A DNA stretch of 64,000 nucleotides from Bog-756 sp963725275 (lineage in GTDB: Bacteria > Actinomycetota > Acidimicrobiia > Acidimicrobiales > RAAP-2): positions 62,001 to 126,000 of the forward strand of contig CAVRXS010000007.1 of the NCBI GenBank assembly GCA_963725275.1. The letters are read 5' to 3'. Positions 33,375 to 42,242 of this stretch are shown here, piece by piece; position 1 is the stretch's first letter; each line of letters begins with the position of its first letter. The position numbers and the translations under genes are program-made. The notes beneath the pieces were generated by a model. The model saw nothing but the letters and a program-made list of their open reading frames with translations. It did not search any database and was not told the DNA's origin.

Positions 33375-34451
33375 GTGGACTTCACATTCGACGCGGAACA
33401 GCTGGCGCTCCAGGATGTGGCGCGGCGGGCCATGGACGAGGTCGGTGGCGACGCGGTCAGGGCCCTGGCTGACGATCCGGTCGGGTTCTCGCCCGAGCAG
33501 TGGGAGCGCCTGGTCGCCCTCGGGTGGACCGGCCTGCTCGAGCCGGGTTCGGGTGCCGGGCTGCTCGAGGCCTGCATCGTCCTCGAGCAGATGGGCCGGG
33601 TGCCGCTGCCGGGTCCGTTCTTCTCGTCCTCAGTGCTGGCCATGCTCGCCGCACGGGCCCTCGGAGCCGGTGACCTGGTTGCAGAGCTGGCAGCCGGCGG
33701 CCCGCGCGGCACCGTCGCCCTCCAGGAGCAGGGGCACGGCCATCCCCTGGACACCGTGCGTGCCCGCGCCCGCCGCAGGGGGTCCGGATGGGTGGTCGAC
33801 GGAGCCAAGCCGACGGTCGTCGACGGCCAGAGCGCCGAGTGGGCGATCGTGGTGGCCCTGGCAGAGGACGGGATCCGTTCGTTCCTGCTGCGCTCCCCGA
33901 AGGCAGAAGCCGTCCCCGCCCTGGACCCGACCCGCAAGCTCGCCCGCCTGGTGCTCGAGGAGGAGCCGGTCGAACCGCTGGGTCCGCCCGGTGATCAGAC
34001 CGGGCTGTGGCGCGCGGTCCTCGACGACGTGTCGGTCGCCCTCTCGGCCGAGCTCATCGGTGTGTGCGACCGGGCGATGTCGGAGGCGGTCGAGTACGCG
34101 AAGGGCCGGGTGGTCTTCGATCGTCCCGTCGCCACCTTCCAGGTCGTCAAGCACCGGATCGTCGACATGTTCCACTCGCTCGAGATGGCTCGAGCCGGCA
34201 TGCACTTCGCCGCATGGGCGTCGGACACCGGTGCGCCGGAGCGGTCGCGGGCCGCGGCCATGGCGGCCGCGTATGCCGCCGATGCCGCGATCCGGCTGAC
34301 CGGCGACAACATCCAGGTCCACGGTGGTGTGGGCTTCACCTGGGCCGACGACGCGCACTTCCTGTTCACCCGTGCCAAGCAGAACCAGGTGCTCATGGGG
34401 GGGAGTGGCCACCAATGGCACCAGGTGGCAGCCGAGCTCATCGGGGTCTGA
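33375..34451 (+). CDS. Acyl-CoA dehydrogenase (358 aa)
   Basis: Shorter acyl-CoA dehydrogenase-type chain. The N-terminal helical part begins MDFTFDAEQLALQDVARRAMDEVGGD. The central FSEP-type FAD motif is missing. The C-terminal domain is normal, with FDRPVATFQVVKHRIVDMFHSLEMARA and IQVHGGVGFTWADDAHFLFTRAKQ. This is typical of the partner subunit of heteromeric dehydrogenases. The GTG start follows a 69-base divergent region containing TACACT at 33333. It is first in an operon with a P450 and a GMC dehydrogenase. Confidence 0.93.
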   Translation: MDFTFDAEQLALQDVARRAMDEVGGDAVRALADDPVGFSPEQWERLVALGWTGLLEPGSGAGLLEACIVLEQMGRVPLPGPFFSSSVLAMLAARALGAGDLVAELAAGGPRGTVALQEQGHGHPLDTVRARARRRGSGWVVDGAKPTVVDGQSAEWAIVVALAEDGIRSFLLRSPKAEAVPALDPTRKLARLVLEEEPVEPLGPPGDQTGLWRAVLDDVSVALSAELIGVCDRAMSEAVEYAKGRVVFDRPVATFQVVKHRIVDMFHSLEMARAGMHFAAWASDTGAPERSRAAAMAAAYAADAAIRLTGDNIQVHGGVGFTWADDAHFLFTRAKQNQVLMGGSGHQWHQVAAELIGV

Positions 34452-34539
34452 CCGGCGACGCACACCACGCCGCTGCTCTAGATTGGCGGGGTACCCACGG
34501 CTGCCCATCCGGGCCACGGGTCCAAGGGGGAGTTGCCCG

Positions 34540-35808
34540 ATGGCGACGAAGCAGGGTGACACGGTCGGGGCGGTCGGTGGGATGGCCCCGTTCGATCCGT
34601 TCGAGCTCCAGGACACGGTGTCCGGCAACATCCGCAATCCGTACCCGAGGATGGCCGAGCTGCGCCGTGAGTCCCCGGTCCACCTCGGCCCGGTCGACCT
34701 CGGGGAGGGTCTCGCCGACAGTTTCGACCTGATCGAGACCGACGGGCCGCCACGGGTCACCGTGTTCGGATTCGACGAGGCGGTGCAGGTCCTGCGGGAC
34801 AACGAGACCTATTCCTCGGCGGTCTACGAGGGGATCATGGGGACCGTCATGGGGCGGACCATCCTCCAGATGGACGAGCCCGACCACCGCCTGCACCGCG
34901 CCCTCGTGTCGCCGACCTTCCGCTCGAAGGTGCTCGAGCGGTGGGAGGGCGAGCTGGTCCAGCAGGTGGTCAACGAGCTGGTCGACGGGTTCGTCGGCCA
35001 GGGCGCGGCCGACCTCGTCCAGGAGGTCACCTTCAACTTCCCGGTCCAGGTGATCGCCCACATCCTCGGTCTGCCGCGGTCGGACTTCCCGATCTTCCAG
35101 CGGTGGGCCATCGAGATCAGCAGCGTGGCGGCCAACTGGGACCGCGGCGTGGCTGCGTCGGAGGCGCTGCGCGAGTACCTGGCAGATGTGCTCGACGAGC
35201 GACGTCGCCACCCGACGGACGATCTGATCAGCGACCTGCTGGTGGCCGAGGTCGACGGCCGACGCCTCGAGGACGAGGAGATCTACTCCTTCCTGCGGCT
35301 CCTCCTGCCAGCAGGGGTCGAGACCACCTACCGTGCGTCGGGCAACCTCCTCTACGGGCTGTTGACCAACCCCGACCAGTTGCGGGCGGTCGTCGAGGAT
35401 CGGACCCTGGTGCCGGTTGCCTTCGAGGAGACGATCCGGTGGGAGCCGCCGGTCACCGTCATCCTGCGCCGGGCCACCCGTGACGCCGAGCTCGCCGGTG
35501 TGCCGGTGGCGGAGGGTGCCGACGTCGGGCTGCTGCTCGGCTCGGCCAACCGCGACGAGCGGCGCTACGAGCGCCCCGACCAGTTCGACATCTTCCGGCC
35601 CTCGCGCCAGAGCGTGGGCTTCGGCTTCGGGGTCCACGTCTGCCTCGGCATGCACCTGGCCAGGATGGAGGCCCGGGTCGCCATCAACACCCTCTTCGAC
35701 CGCCTGCCCGATCTCCAGCTCGCGCCCGGGCCCGATCAGGATCTCCACATCAAGGGGATGGCCTTCCGGTCCCCGATCGCCTTGCCGGTCACCTTCACCC
35801 CCAGTTGA
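34540..35808 (+). CDS. Cytochrome P450
   Basis: Complete 422 aa soluble P450 monooxygenase. I-helix A-G-V-E-T-T lies at about residues 258-263, with Glu in place of the common Asp before Thr. The ExxR motif is Glu297 to Arg300, and the haem-ligand loop is FGFGVHVCLG with Cys368. It should hydroxylate a hydrophobic substrate using a ferredoxin. Its place between acyl-CoA dehydrogenases and a GMC alcohol dehydrogenase suggests hydroxylation followed by oxidation of the new alcohol, which is inference. The ATG at 34540 has AAGGGGGAG seven bases upstream. Confidence 0.96.
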   Translation: MATKQGDTVGAVGGMAPFDPFELQDTVSGNIRNPYPRMAELRRESPVHLGPVDLGEGLADSFDLIETDGPPRVTVFGFDEAVQVLRDNETYSSAVYEGIMGTVMGRTILQMDEPDHRLHRALVSPTFRSKVLERWEGELVQQVVNELVDGFVGQGAADLVQEVTFNFPVQVIAHILGLPRSDFPIFQRWAIEISSVAANWDRGVAASEALREYLADVLDERRRHPTDDLISDLLVAEVDGRRLEDEEIYSFLRLLLPAGVETTYRASGNLLYGLLTNPDQLRAVVEDRTLVPVAFEETIRWEPPVTVILRRATRDAELAGVPVAEGADVGLLLGSANRDERRYERPDQFDIFRPSRQSVGFGFGVHVCLGMHLARMEARVAINTLFDRLPDLQLAPGPDQDLHIKGMAFRSPIALPVTFTPS

Positions 35809-35832
35809 TCCGCCGGCGGAGGGGGTGAGCCG

Positions 35833-36396
35833 GTGCCCCTGTGGTTGACCGACGACGAGTACCGCGTGCTCTCGGCCGCCTGCGACCGGATGATCCCCGC
35901 CGCTGACGGGGGACCGGGCGCGGTGGCCGCCGGGGTCCCCGACTACATCGACGGACTGCTCGGGGCGTTCACGGTCGATCCACCCCGGATCTGGGCCGGA
36001 GGGCCGACCTCGGGACGGATGGGTGGGGATGCGAAATTCGCGATGTTCCACCGGCTCACGACACTCGACGAACTGGCCTGGCGGACCCGCATCGAGGGAT
36101 CGCTCGGCATCGAGGAGCGGGAGTTCAACGGACCGGTAGTCGGACTCCAGGAGCGCTACCGGAAGGGTCTGGCCGCGCTCGGGGACGACTTCGCCGGTCT
36201 CGGTCCGGACGAGCAGAGCGCCCGTCTCCGCGCCGACCGCGCGTTCGCCGAGCTACTCCACGGCCACGTCTGTGAGGGCATGTACGGGGCACCCGAGTAC
36301 GGCGGCAACCGGGACGGCGCCGCCTGGCGCGCCATCGGGTTCGCCGGGGACGTGCAGCCGCGTGGTTGGACGGACGCCGAGGTGTCCGGCCCGTGA
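35833..36396 (+). CDS. Gluconate 2-dehydrogenase subunit 3-like protein
   Basis: 187 aa small subunit of membrane-associated GMC dehydrogenases. The opening LTDDEYRVLSAACDRMIPAADGGPGAVAAGVPDYID and the terminal HVCEGMYGAPEYGGNRDGAAWRAIGF are family hallmarks. There is no twin-arginine leader here, although related subunits often carry one to export the complex. The GTG start follows GGAGGGGGTGA. Its stop overlaps the start of the GMC flavoprotein, as expected for a two-subunit enzyme. Confidence 0.9.
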   Translation: MPLWLTDDEYRVLSAACDRMIPAADGGPGAVAAGVPDYIDGLLGAFTVDPPRIWAGGPTSGRMGGDAKFAMFHRLTTLDELAWRTRIEGSLGIEEREFNGPVVGLQERYRKGLAALGDDFAGLGPDEQSARLRADRAFAELLHGHVCEGMYGAPEYGGNRDGAAWRAIGFAGDVQPRGWTDAEVSGP

Positions 36397-38066
36397 CCGT
36401 CGACGCGGTGATCGTGGGGTCGGGACCCGGCGGCGCGACGACGGCCGATGTCCTGACCGGCGCCGGCTGGACGGTGACCATCGTCGAGAAGGGACGCAAC
36501 CACCTGTTCGACCCCGACGACCCCACTCGGCTCGCCTCCGACTACTCGAACGACGAGATCAAATTCCACAACCGGTACTTTCTCGGCCCCGACCCGTTGG
36601 TCGAGCCCCGGGCGTTCCGAACGTGCGAGGCGGACGGTCCCCGCACCTTCGTGGGCGAGGTCAACTCGGTGTCGTCCACCGTGGGCGGCGGCGGCGTCCA
36701 TGCCGACGGCAAGGTGCCGCGCTTCATGCCCGACGACTTCCGGCTGCACTCGGTCCTCGGCCCGCAGCCCGGTGCCGATGTGAATGACTGGCCGGTCGGC
36801 TACGACGAGCTCGAGCCGTACTACGCGGAGGTCGAGCGGTTGGTGGGCGTGGCCGGCACCGAGGGGGCCAACCCGTTCGCGGGGCCCCGGTCCGGTCCCT
36901 TCCCGATGCCCTCGGGAGCCCCGATGTTCGGTGCCACGCTGTCCGCCGCTGCAGCGGAGCGGCTCGGCTACCACCCCTACCCGGCCCCGACGGCCGCGAA
37001 CAGTGTGCCCTACGACGGACGGCCGGCCTGCAACAACTGCGGGTTCTGCGCCTTCTTCGGGTGCCCGATCCACGCCAAGGGGGACCCGGTTGCCATGCTC
37101 GGGCGCGCCATGCGGAGCGGCCGGGCCGAGCTCCTGGCCGAGACGTTCGTCTCCCGGATCCGTGTCGAGGGGCGTCGGGCCACCGGCGTCGATGTCGTCG
37201 GCCCGGACGGCGTCGAACGGTTCCTCGGCGCCAGCCACGTGATCGTGGCCGGCGGTGCCATCGAGACCCCACGGCTCCTGCTCCTCTCGGGGTTCGACCA
37301 CCCGTTGATCGGCCGCTACCTCATGACCCACTTCCAGACCATCGTCGCCGGTTCGATGCCCTTCCGTACGTACGCCGAGCGGGGTCGTGCCGTGACCCAT
37401 GTGCACGACGACATGATCGTCGGCGACGGATCCTCACGGGTCGCCGCGTCCGATGCCGGGCTGCCCTGGATACGTGGCGGCATGGTCGAGCACTCGGGTG
37501 CGGGCATGCCGATCCTCGAGGCCAAGCACTACCCGTGGGGTGCCCGTCACCCCGGCCTGATGGCGGACTCGCCGATCCGCGGCCGCCTGTGGGCGTTCAT
37601 CATGCAGGGTGAGGACCTTCCCTACCCGGGCAACCGCGTCGACCTCGATCCGACGATCCGGGATGCCCGCGGCTTCCCCGCACCCCGGATCACCTACCAG
37701 CCGGGCCACCACGAGCTGGCTGCATCGGCGCACTACGGGCCGAGGTTGGCCGCCATCCTCGGTGAGATGGGCGCGCAGTGGACCACCGTCACGTCGTCCC
37801 CGGGGGGCGGCAATGCCGGCTCGCCCGAGGCGATTCCCGAGAGCAGGCACAACATGGGGACCGTGCGCATGGGCACCGACCCGGCCACCTCGGTCGCCGA
37901 CCCGACCGGGCGCCTGCATGCCCTCGACAACGTGGTGGTGGCCGACTCCTCTGTCTTCCCGACCTCGTCGGGGTACGGGCCCACGCTCACCCTCGCCGCA
38001 CTGGCCGCCCGCGCCGCCCACCTGATGGCCGGCACCGCCCCGACCCTCGGCCCGATGCCCGGGTGA
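36393..38066 (+). CDS. GMC-family FAD-dependent dehydrogenase
   Basis: 557 aa flavoprotein that oxidises an alcohol. The FAD dinucleotide motif VGSGPGGATTADVL is at the N-terminus, and a four-cysteine cluster (Cys213, 216, 219 and 224) resembles the iron-sulfur site of electron-transferring GMC dehydrogenases. The catalytic His486 is in SRHNMGTVRMG. The second active-site residue, normally Asn or His in the motif before PTLT, is Gly529 here (SGYGPTL), an unusual loss. The GTG start overlaps the stop of the small subunit. The likely substrate is the product of the upstream P450, which is inference. Confidence 0.93.
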   Translation: MTVDAVIVGSGPGGATTADVLTGAGWTVTIVEKGRNHLFDPDDPTRLASDYSNDEIKFHNRYFLGPDPLVEPRAFRTCEADGPRTFVGEVNSVSSTVGGGGVHADGKVPRFMPDDFRLHSVLGPQPGADVNDWPVGYDELEPYYAEVERLVGVAGTEGANPFAGPRSGPFPMPSGAPMFGATLSAAAAERLGYHPYPAPTAANSVPYDGRPACNNCGFCAFFGCPIHAKGDPVAMLGRAMRSGRAELLAETFVSRIRVEGRRATGVDVVGPDGVERFLGASHVIVAGGAIETPRLLLLSGFDHPLIGRYLMTHFQTIVAGSMPFRTYAERGRAVTHVHDDMIVGDGSSRVAASDAGLPWIRGGMVEHSGAGMPILEAKHYPWGARHPGLMADSPIRGRLWAFIMQGEDLPYPGNRVDLDPTIRDARGFPAPRITYQPGHHELAASAHYGPRLAAILGEMGAQWTTVTSSPGGGNAGSPEAIPESRHNMGTVRMGTDPATSVADPTGRLHALDNVVVADSSVFPTSSGYGPTLTLAALAARAAHLMAGTAPTLGPMPG

Positions 38067-38067
38067 G

Positions 38068-39297
38068 TCAGCCCACTCCCCGTGTGAGGAGCAGTGTGCC
38101 GGCGATCGGACCGCCGCCGTTGCTCACCGCGGCCACCTCGGGCGGTCCACCGCCCGACCGCTTCACCTGGCGGTCGCCGCCTTCACCCCTGAGCTGCACG
38201 CACGCCTCGTGGATGAGCCCGAACCCGTGGAGCCGCCCGCCAGAGAGCTGTCCACCGGCGGTGTTGAGCGGGAGCACCCCGTCGAGGGCGATGGCCGTCC
38301 CTCCCTCGACGAACGGGCCGCTCTCGCCCCGGCCGCAGAAGCCGAGGGCCTCCAACCAGACCATGGCGAGGATCGAGAACCCGTCGTAGAGCTGTGCAAC
38401 GTCGACGTCGGCCGGAACGAGCTCGGTCCGCTCCCACATCGATGCGGCCGCGTCGCGGCCGGCCATGGTGGTCATGTCGTCGAACTGGTCCCAGCTGGGT
38501 CGTCCCCGCAGTGCGGTGCCCACCGCGTTGACGTGGCAGACCGGATTCGGCGCGTCGGGGGCGTAGTCCCGGTGCGACACCACGAAGGCCGTCGACCCGT
38601 CGCTCGGCGCGTCGCAGTCGAAGAGGCAGAGCGGTGCAGAGATCATCCGTGCCGTGAGGTAGTCGTCCATGCTCAGCGGGTCGCGGTAGACCGCCTTCGG
38701 ATTGCGCGCCGCATTGCGGCGGCCGTTGAGCGCGATCTGGGCCAGCTGCTCGCGGGTGAGCCCGAACTCGTACATCCGGCGCTGGGCGGTGAGGGCGATC
38801 CAGTTCACGGCCGAGACCGCGCCGAACGGCAGCGTCCACTGGAGGAACCCCCCGAACCGTGGGACACCCCCGCCGCCACCGCCACCCCCGCCGATGCCCT
38901 GGCGGCCCCCGGACCCCTGGGCGGTGGACTCGGACACCGTGCGGTACACGAGGACGTGCCGGGCGAGCCCTGCGGCGATGGCCAGACAGGCGGTGATCAC
39001 CGCACGCATCTGAGCCGGTCCCTCGCCACCACCGTCGTGCCAGTTCAACCGCAGCCGGAGCGCATCCTGGACCTCCGGGCTCGACGGGCCGGCGAACCCG
39101 GCGGTGCCCGCACCCATCCCCGGGTAGGTGGCCAGGCCGTCGATGTCGTCACGGGTGAGCCCTGCGTCGTCCACCGCGGCGAGGCACGCGTCGGCGGTGA
39201 GGTCGAGGTCGGTGCGCCCGAGGCGGCGCCCGACGTCCGATTGTCCGATCCCAGAGATGATCGCCTGGCGCTCCGGCGGTTCGGTGGCCGGGCTCAA
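38068..39297 (-). CDS. Thiolase-like lipid-transfer/aldolase family protein
   Basis: 409 aa thiolase-superfamily protein of the type that pairs with DUF35 proteins, as in Ltp2 steroid side-chain retro-aldolases. Features are AIISGIGQSDVGRR at the N-terminus, QLYDGFSILAMVWLEALGFC and the terminal LPLNTAGGQLSGGRLHGFG. The usual nucleophilic Cys region reads NWHDGGGEGPAQM, so there is no thiolase cysteine. That fits an aldolase or carrier role. A run of nine glycines is coded at 38866-38892. The start is TTG at 39297, overlapping the stop of the DUF35 gene (TTGA), so translation is probably coupled. Confidence 0.86.
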   Translation of the reverse strand: MSPATEPPERQAIISGIGQSDVGRRLGRTDLDLTADACLAAVDDAGLTRDDIDGLATYPGMGAGTAGFAGPSSPEVQDALRLRLNWHDGGGEGPAQMRAVITACLAIAAGLARHVLVYRTVSESTAQGSGGRQGIGGGGGGGGGVPRFGGFLQWTLPFGAVSAVNWIALTAQRRMYEFGLTREQLAQIALNGRRNAARNPKAVYRDPLSMDDYLTARMISAPLCLFDCDAPSDGSTAFVVSHRDYAPDAPNPVCHVNAVGTALRGRPSWDQFDDMTTMAGRDAAASMWERTELVPADVDVAQLYDGFSILAMVWLEALGFCGRGESGPFVEGGTAIALDGVLPLNTAGGQLSGGRLHGFGLIHEACVQLRGEGGDRQVKRSGGGPPEVAAVSNGGGPIAGTLLLTRGVG

Positions 39298-39737
39298 CGC
39301 GACGAAGCCTCTGCCTCGGCCTCGGGCCCCGCCGGGCGGAAGAGGGGGAGGTAGACGTCGTCCTGGTGTTCGAAGACGACCTCGACGGCCATGCCGGTAC
39401 GGACGTCCGCCGGCTCGACGTCGACCAGGTTGGTGGTCAGGCGCACGCTCTCCTGTTCGTCGATGGCGACCAGGCCGATGAGGTACGGCTCGCTCCCCGG
39501 GATCCAGTCGTGCACGTTGAGGGTGTGGGCGACGAGCGTGGCCCGGCCGCTCACCTCAGCGGGGGCCAGCCGGTCCGAGAGGCAGTCGGGACAGACGGGC
39601 GACGGCGGGTGCACGTAGGTGAGGCACTCGGTGCAGCGGAGGAACCGCAGACGGCCGTCGGCACCGCTCGTCCAGAAGAACTCGTTCTCCTGATCGAGCC
39701 GGGGAAGCAGTCGGATCGCCGGACCGCGTGCGGTCAC
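39294..39737 (-). CDS. DUF35 zinc-ribbon/OB-fold acyl-CoA-associated protein
   Basis: 147 aa protein with an N-terminal zinc ribbon (C-T-E-C ... C-P-D-C at about residues 35-52) and a C-terminal OB fold (ATLVAHTLNVHDW to VEVVFEHQDDVYLPLFRP). DUF35 proteins bind acyl-CoA and form complexes with thiolase-like partners, here surely the next gene. Unlike mycobacterial ChsH2 it carries no MaoC hydratase domain. The GTG start overlaps the stop of the upstream D-2-hydroxyacid dehydrogenase. Confidence 0.92.
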   Translation of the reverse strand: MTARGPAIRLLPRLDQENEFFWTSGADGRLRFLRCTECLTYVHPPSPVCPDCLSDRLAPAEVSGRATLVAHTLNVHDWIPGSEPYLIGLVAIDEQESVRLTTNLVDVEPADVRTGMAVEVVFEHQDDVYLPLFRPAGPEAEAEASSR

Positions 39738-40721
39738 CGGCGGTCGAGTACTTCCGGGTTGACCACGTGGAGCGGCCGGGCGCCGGCCATCAGACGGCAG
39801 AGGTCCTCGGCGATGGTCCGGGTGTGGTTGGACTCTGTGTCGTAGGTGGCGCCGCCGATGTGGGGCGTGAGCACCACGTTGGGGAACCCGGTGAGCGGGT
39901 GGTCGGTGGCCAGGGACTCACCCTCGAAGTGGTCGAGCCCGGCGGCGAAGACCTTGCCGGACTCGAGGGCCGCCACCAGCGCCTCGGTGTCGTGGAGTGC
40001 AGCGCGCCGCCGAATTGAGGAAGACCACCCCGTCCCGCATGGCGGCGAACTGCTCGGTCCCGATCATCCCGGTCGTCTCCGGGGTCACCGCGGCGTGCAT
40101 CGACACGACGTCGGCGCGTTCCAGCAGTTCGTCGAGGGACACCGTCGGCCCGTCGGTGTAGGGGTCGTGGACGACGACCTCCATGCCGAGGCCGCGGAGC
40201 CTCCAGCGCAGGGCGCGTCCGACCGCACCGAGGCCGACCAGTCCCGCCGTCCGTCCGGCCAGCTCCCACGCGCGGAACCGCTGGTAGGGGATGGTCCCGC
40301 CCTTGTAGATCTCGCCCCGGCGGACGTCGGCGTCGGCGGGCACCAGGCCGCGGGTGGAGGCAAACAGCAGTGCGACGGTCAGCTCGGCCACCGCGTCGGC
40401 GTTGCGCCCCGGCGCCCGGAGCACCGGTACGCCTGCCTCGGTGGCGGCCGGCACGTCCACGTTGGTGGGGTCGCCCCTGCAGCTGCACACCGCAACGAGT
40501 GGCAGCTCGAAGAGTGGTCCGGCACAGCGGTCGCTCTCGACGACGGCGATGGTGGCGCCCTCCGCGGCCATCCGTTCGGCGAGCTGTTCCGCGTTGTAGA
40601 TGCGCAACGTCGGCTGGTCGAGCCAGGAGTCGAGGGTCAGGTCGGCCAGCTGGCCGAGAAGGTCGAGTCCCGGTCCCCGTACGGCAGCCGTCACCAGTGC
40701 CTTGGGTCGTCCTTCAGACAT
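39734..40721 (-). CDS. D-2-hydroxyacid dehydrogenase, split by a frameshift
   Basis: NAD-dependent 2-hydroxyacid dehydrogenase reading in two frames. The first part (start ATG at 40721, MSEGRPKALVTAAVRGPG) holds the cofactor motif VGLGAVGRALRWRLRGLG and ends sensibly at VVFLNSA. The second resumes with ALHDTEALVAALESGKVFAAGLDHFEGE and reaches the active-site TPHIGGATYDTE. Removing one base near 40005-40012 joins them as NSARAALHDTEAL, restoring the catalytic Arg, a Glu and His at normal spacing in a 328 aa enzyme. The break sits exactly in the Arg motif. Either the gene is newly inactivated or the sequence has an extra base. Substrate unknown. It heads the operon with the DUF35 and thiolase-like genes. 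Confidence 0.85.
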
Positions 40722-40799
40722 CGGTTCGGCAGTCCCCCCGTTCGGCGTGTCGGCAATGCCGGAGGGTAGCACCTGCCCGCGACCGCGATCGCGTCCATA

Positions 40800-42204
40800 A
40801 TGACCCCCCATGACACGACAGGCCGATCAGTGAGCTCGCAACCGAGGTTGCAGGGCGCCGACTGCACCATCGGCGTCGACGTCGGCACGACGGCTGTGAA
40901 GGCGGTCGCCGTCGACGCCCGGGGTCAGGTGCTCGCCCGGACCCGGGTGCCCCACACCGTCACCACCCCGACCGCCGACCATCTGGAGCACGACGCGGCT
41001 CGGGCCTGGCGCCGGGGGCCGCGACGTGCGTTCGCCGAGGTCTCGGCCGCACTCAAAGGACCGGCGGCCGGCGTGGTGGTGACCTCGATGGTGCCGTCGA
41101 TCACCGCGGTCAACCGGCGGGGGGTCCCCCAGGTGCCCGGCCTGCTCTACGGCGACCTGCGCGCCCGCCACGTCGGGACCCTGGATCCCGACGACTACGG
41201 GGGAGAGCGTGATCAGGGCATGCGGATGCTCACCTGGGCGGTCGGCCACATGCCCGGAGCTGCCGGCTACTGGCCCTGTCAGGCGGTCGCCAGCAACGCG
41301 CTGTGCGGTGTGCCGGCTGTCGACTCGGCCACGGCCACCTCCTTCGGCGCGCTGTTCGATCGGGGGCGGTGGGACCGCGAGGCACTCGCCGGGCTCGGCA
41401 TCGAGGAACGACAGCTCTCCGTCGTGACCCCGCTCGGCGAGTCGGCCGGCACGGTCACCGGGAGCCCCACCAAGGTCGGCGGCGGTTCGATCGACGCGTT
41501 CTGCGAGCAGATGGTCGCCGGAGCGGACCGCCCCGGTGACGTGCTCGCGATCTTCGGGGCGACCCTCATCGTGTGGGTGGTGTCGGAGGAATGGCGCGAG
41601 ATCCCCGGACTGATCAGCTTCCCGAGCACCGTTCCCGGTCTGGTCATGACCGGCGGGCCGAGCAATGCCGGTGGACTGTTCGCCGACTGGTCACGGGCGC
41701 TCACCGGTGGGGGACCGGTCTCGACCGAGGGGCGGACGGGTGATCCGCGCGGGGTCCCGGTCTGGCAGCCCTACCTCCGCGGTGAGCGGACCCCGTTCTA
41801 CGATCCCGATCTCCGGGCCAGCGTGCACGGCCTCGACATCACCCAGGGACCGCAGGCGCTGATCCGGGCCGCCCAGGAAGCCAGTGGGTTCGTGATCCGG
41901 CGCATCATCGAACGCTCCGGTGGGAAGGCCAACCGGATCGTGGCCACCGGCGGGGGCTCGCGCTCCCTCCCGTGGATGCAGGCAGTGGCGGATGCGACGG
42001 GGATCCGGGTGGAGACGGTCGCCGTCCCAGAGGGTGCCGCGCTCGGCGCGGCGTTCCTCGCCCGGATGGCGGCCGGTCTCGAGACGGACTTCAGCGGGAG
42101 CAGCCTGGGCTGCACCGGGGGCCCGGATCGACCCGGACCCGGCGTGGCAGGCGGCGGCCTCGGAGCGCTTCGCCGTGTTCGAGGCGCTCGGTCCCGAGGG
42201 GTGA
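40800..42204 (+). CDS. FGGY-family carbohydrate kinase, frameshifted near C-terminus
   Basis: Sugar kinase of the FGGY/xylulokinase family. The first ATP/sugar domain starts IGVDVGTTAVKAVAVDARG, and the second carries IVATGGGSRSLPWMQAVADATG and PEGAALGAAFLARMAAG. After ETDFSGSSLG the frame is lost, but the adjacent frame continues with ARIDPDPAWQAAASERFAVFEALGPEG, the normal family ending. Deleting one G from the GGGGG run at 42117-42121 joins them as a 467 aa kinase. Start is ATG 40800 or GTG 40830. Which sugar or polyol is phosphorylated is unknown. It is divergent from the hydroxyacid dehydrogenase operon. Confidence 0.87.
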
Positions 42205-42242
42205 GGTCCGCCGGCTCGGTCCGAGCCCGCCGCGCCCGGTGC

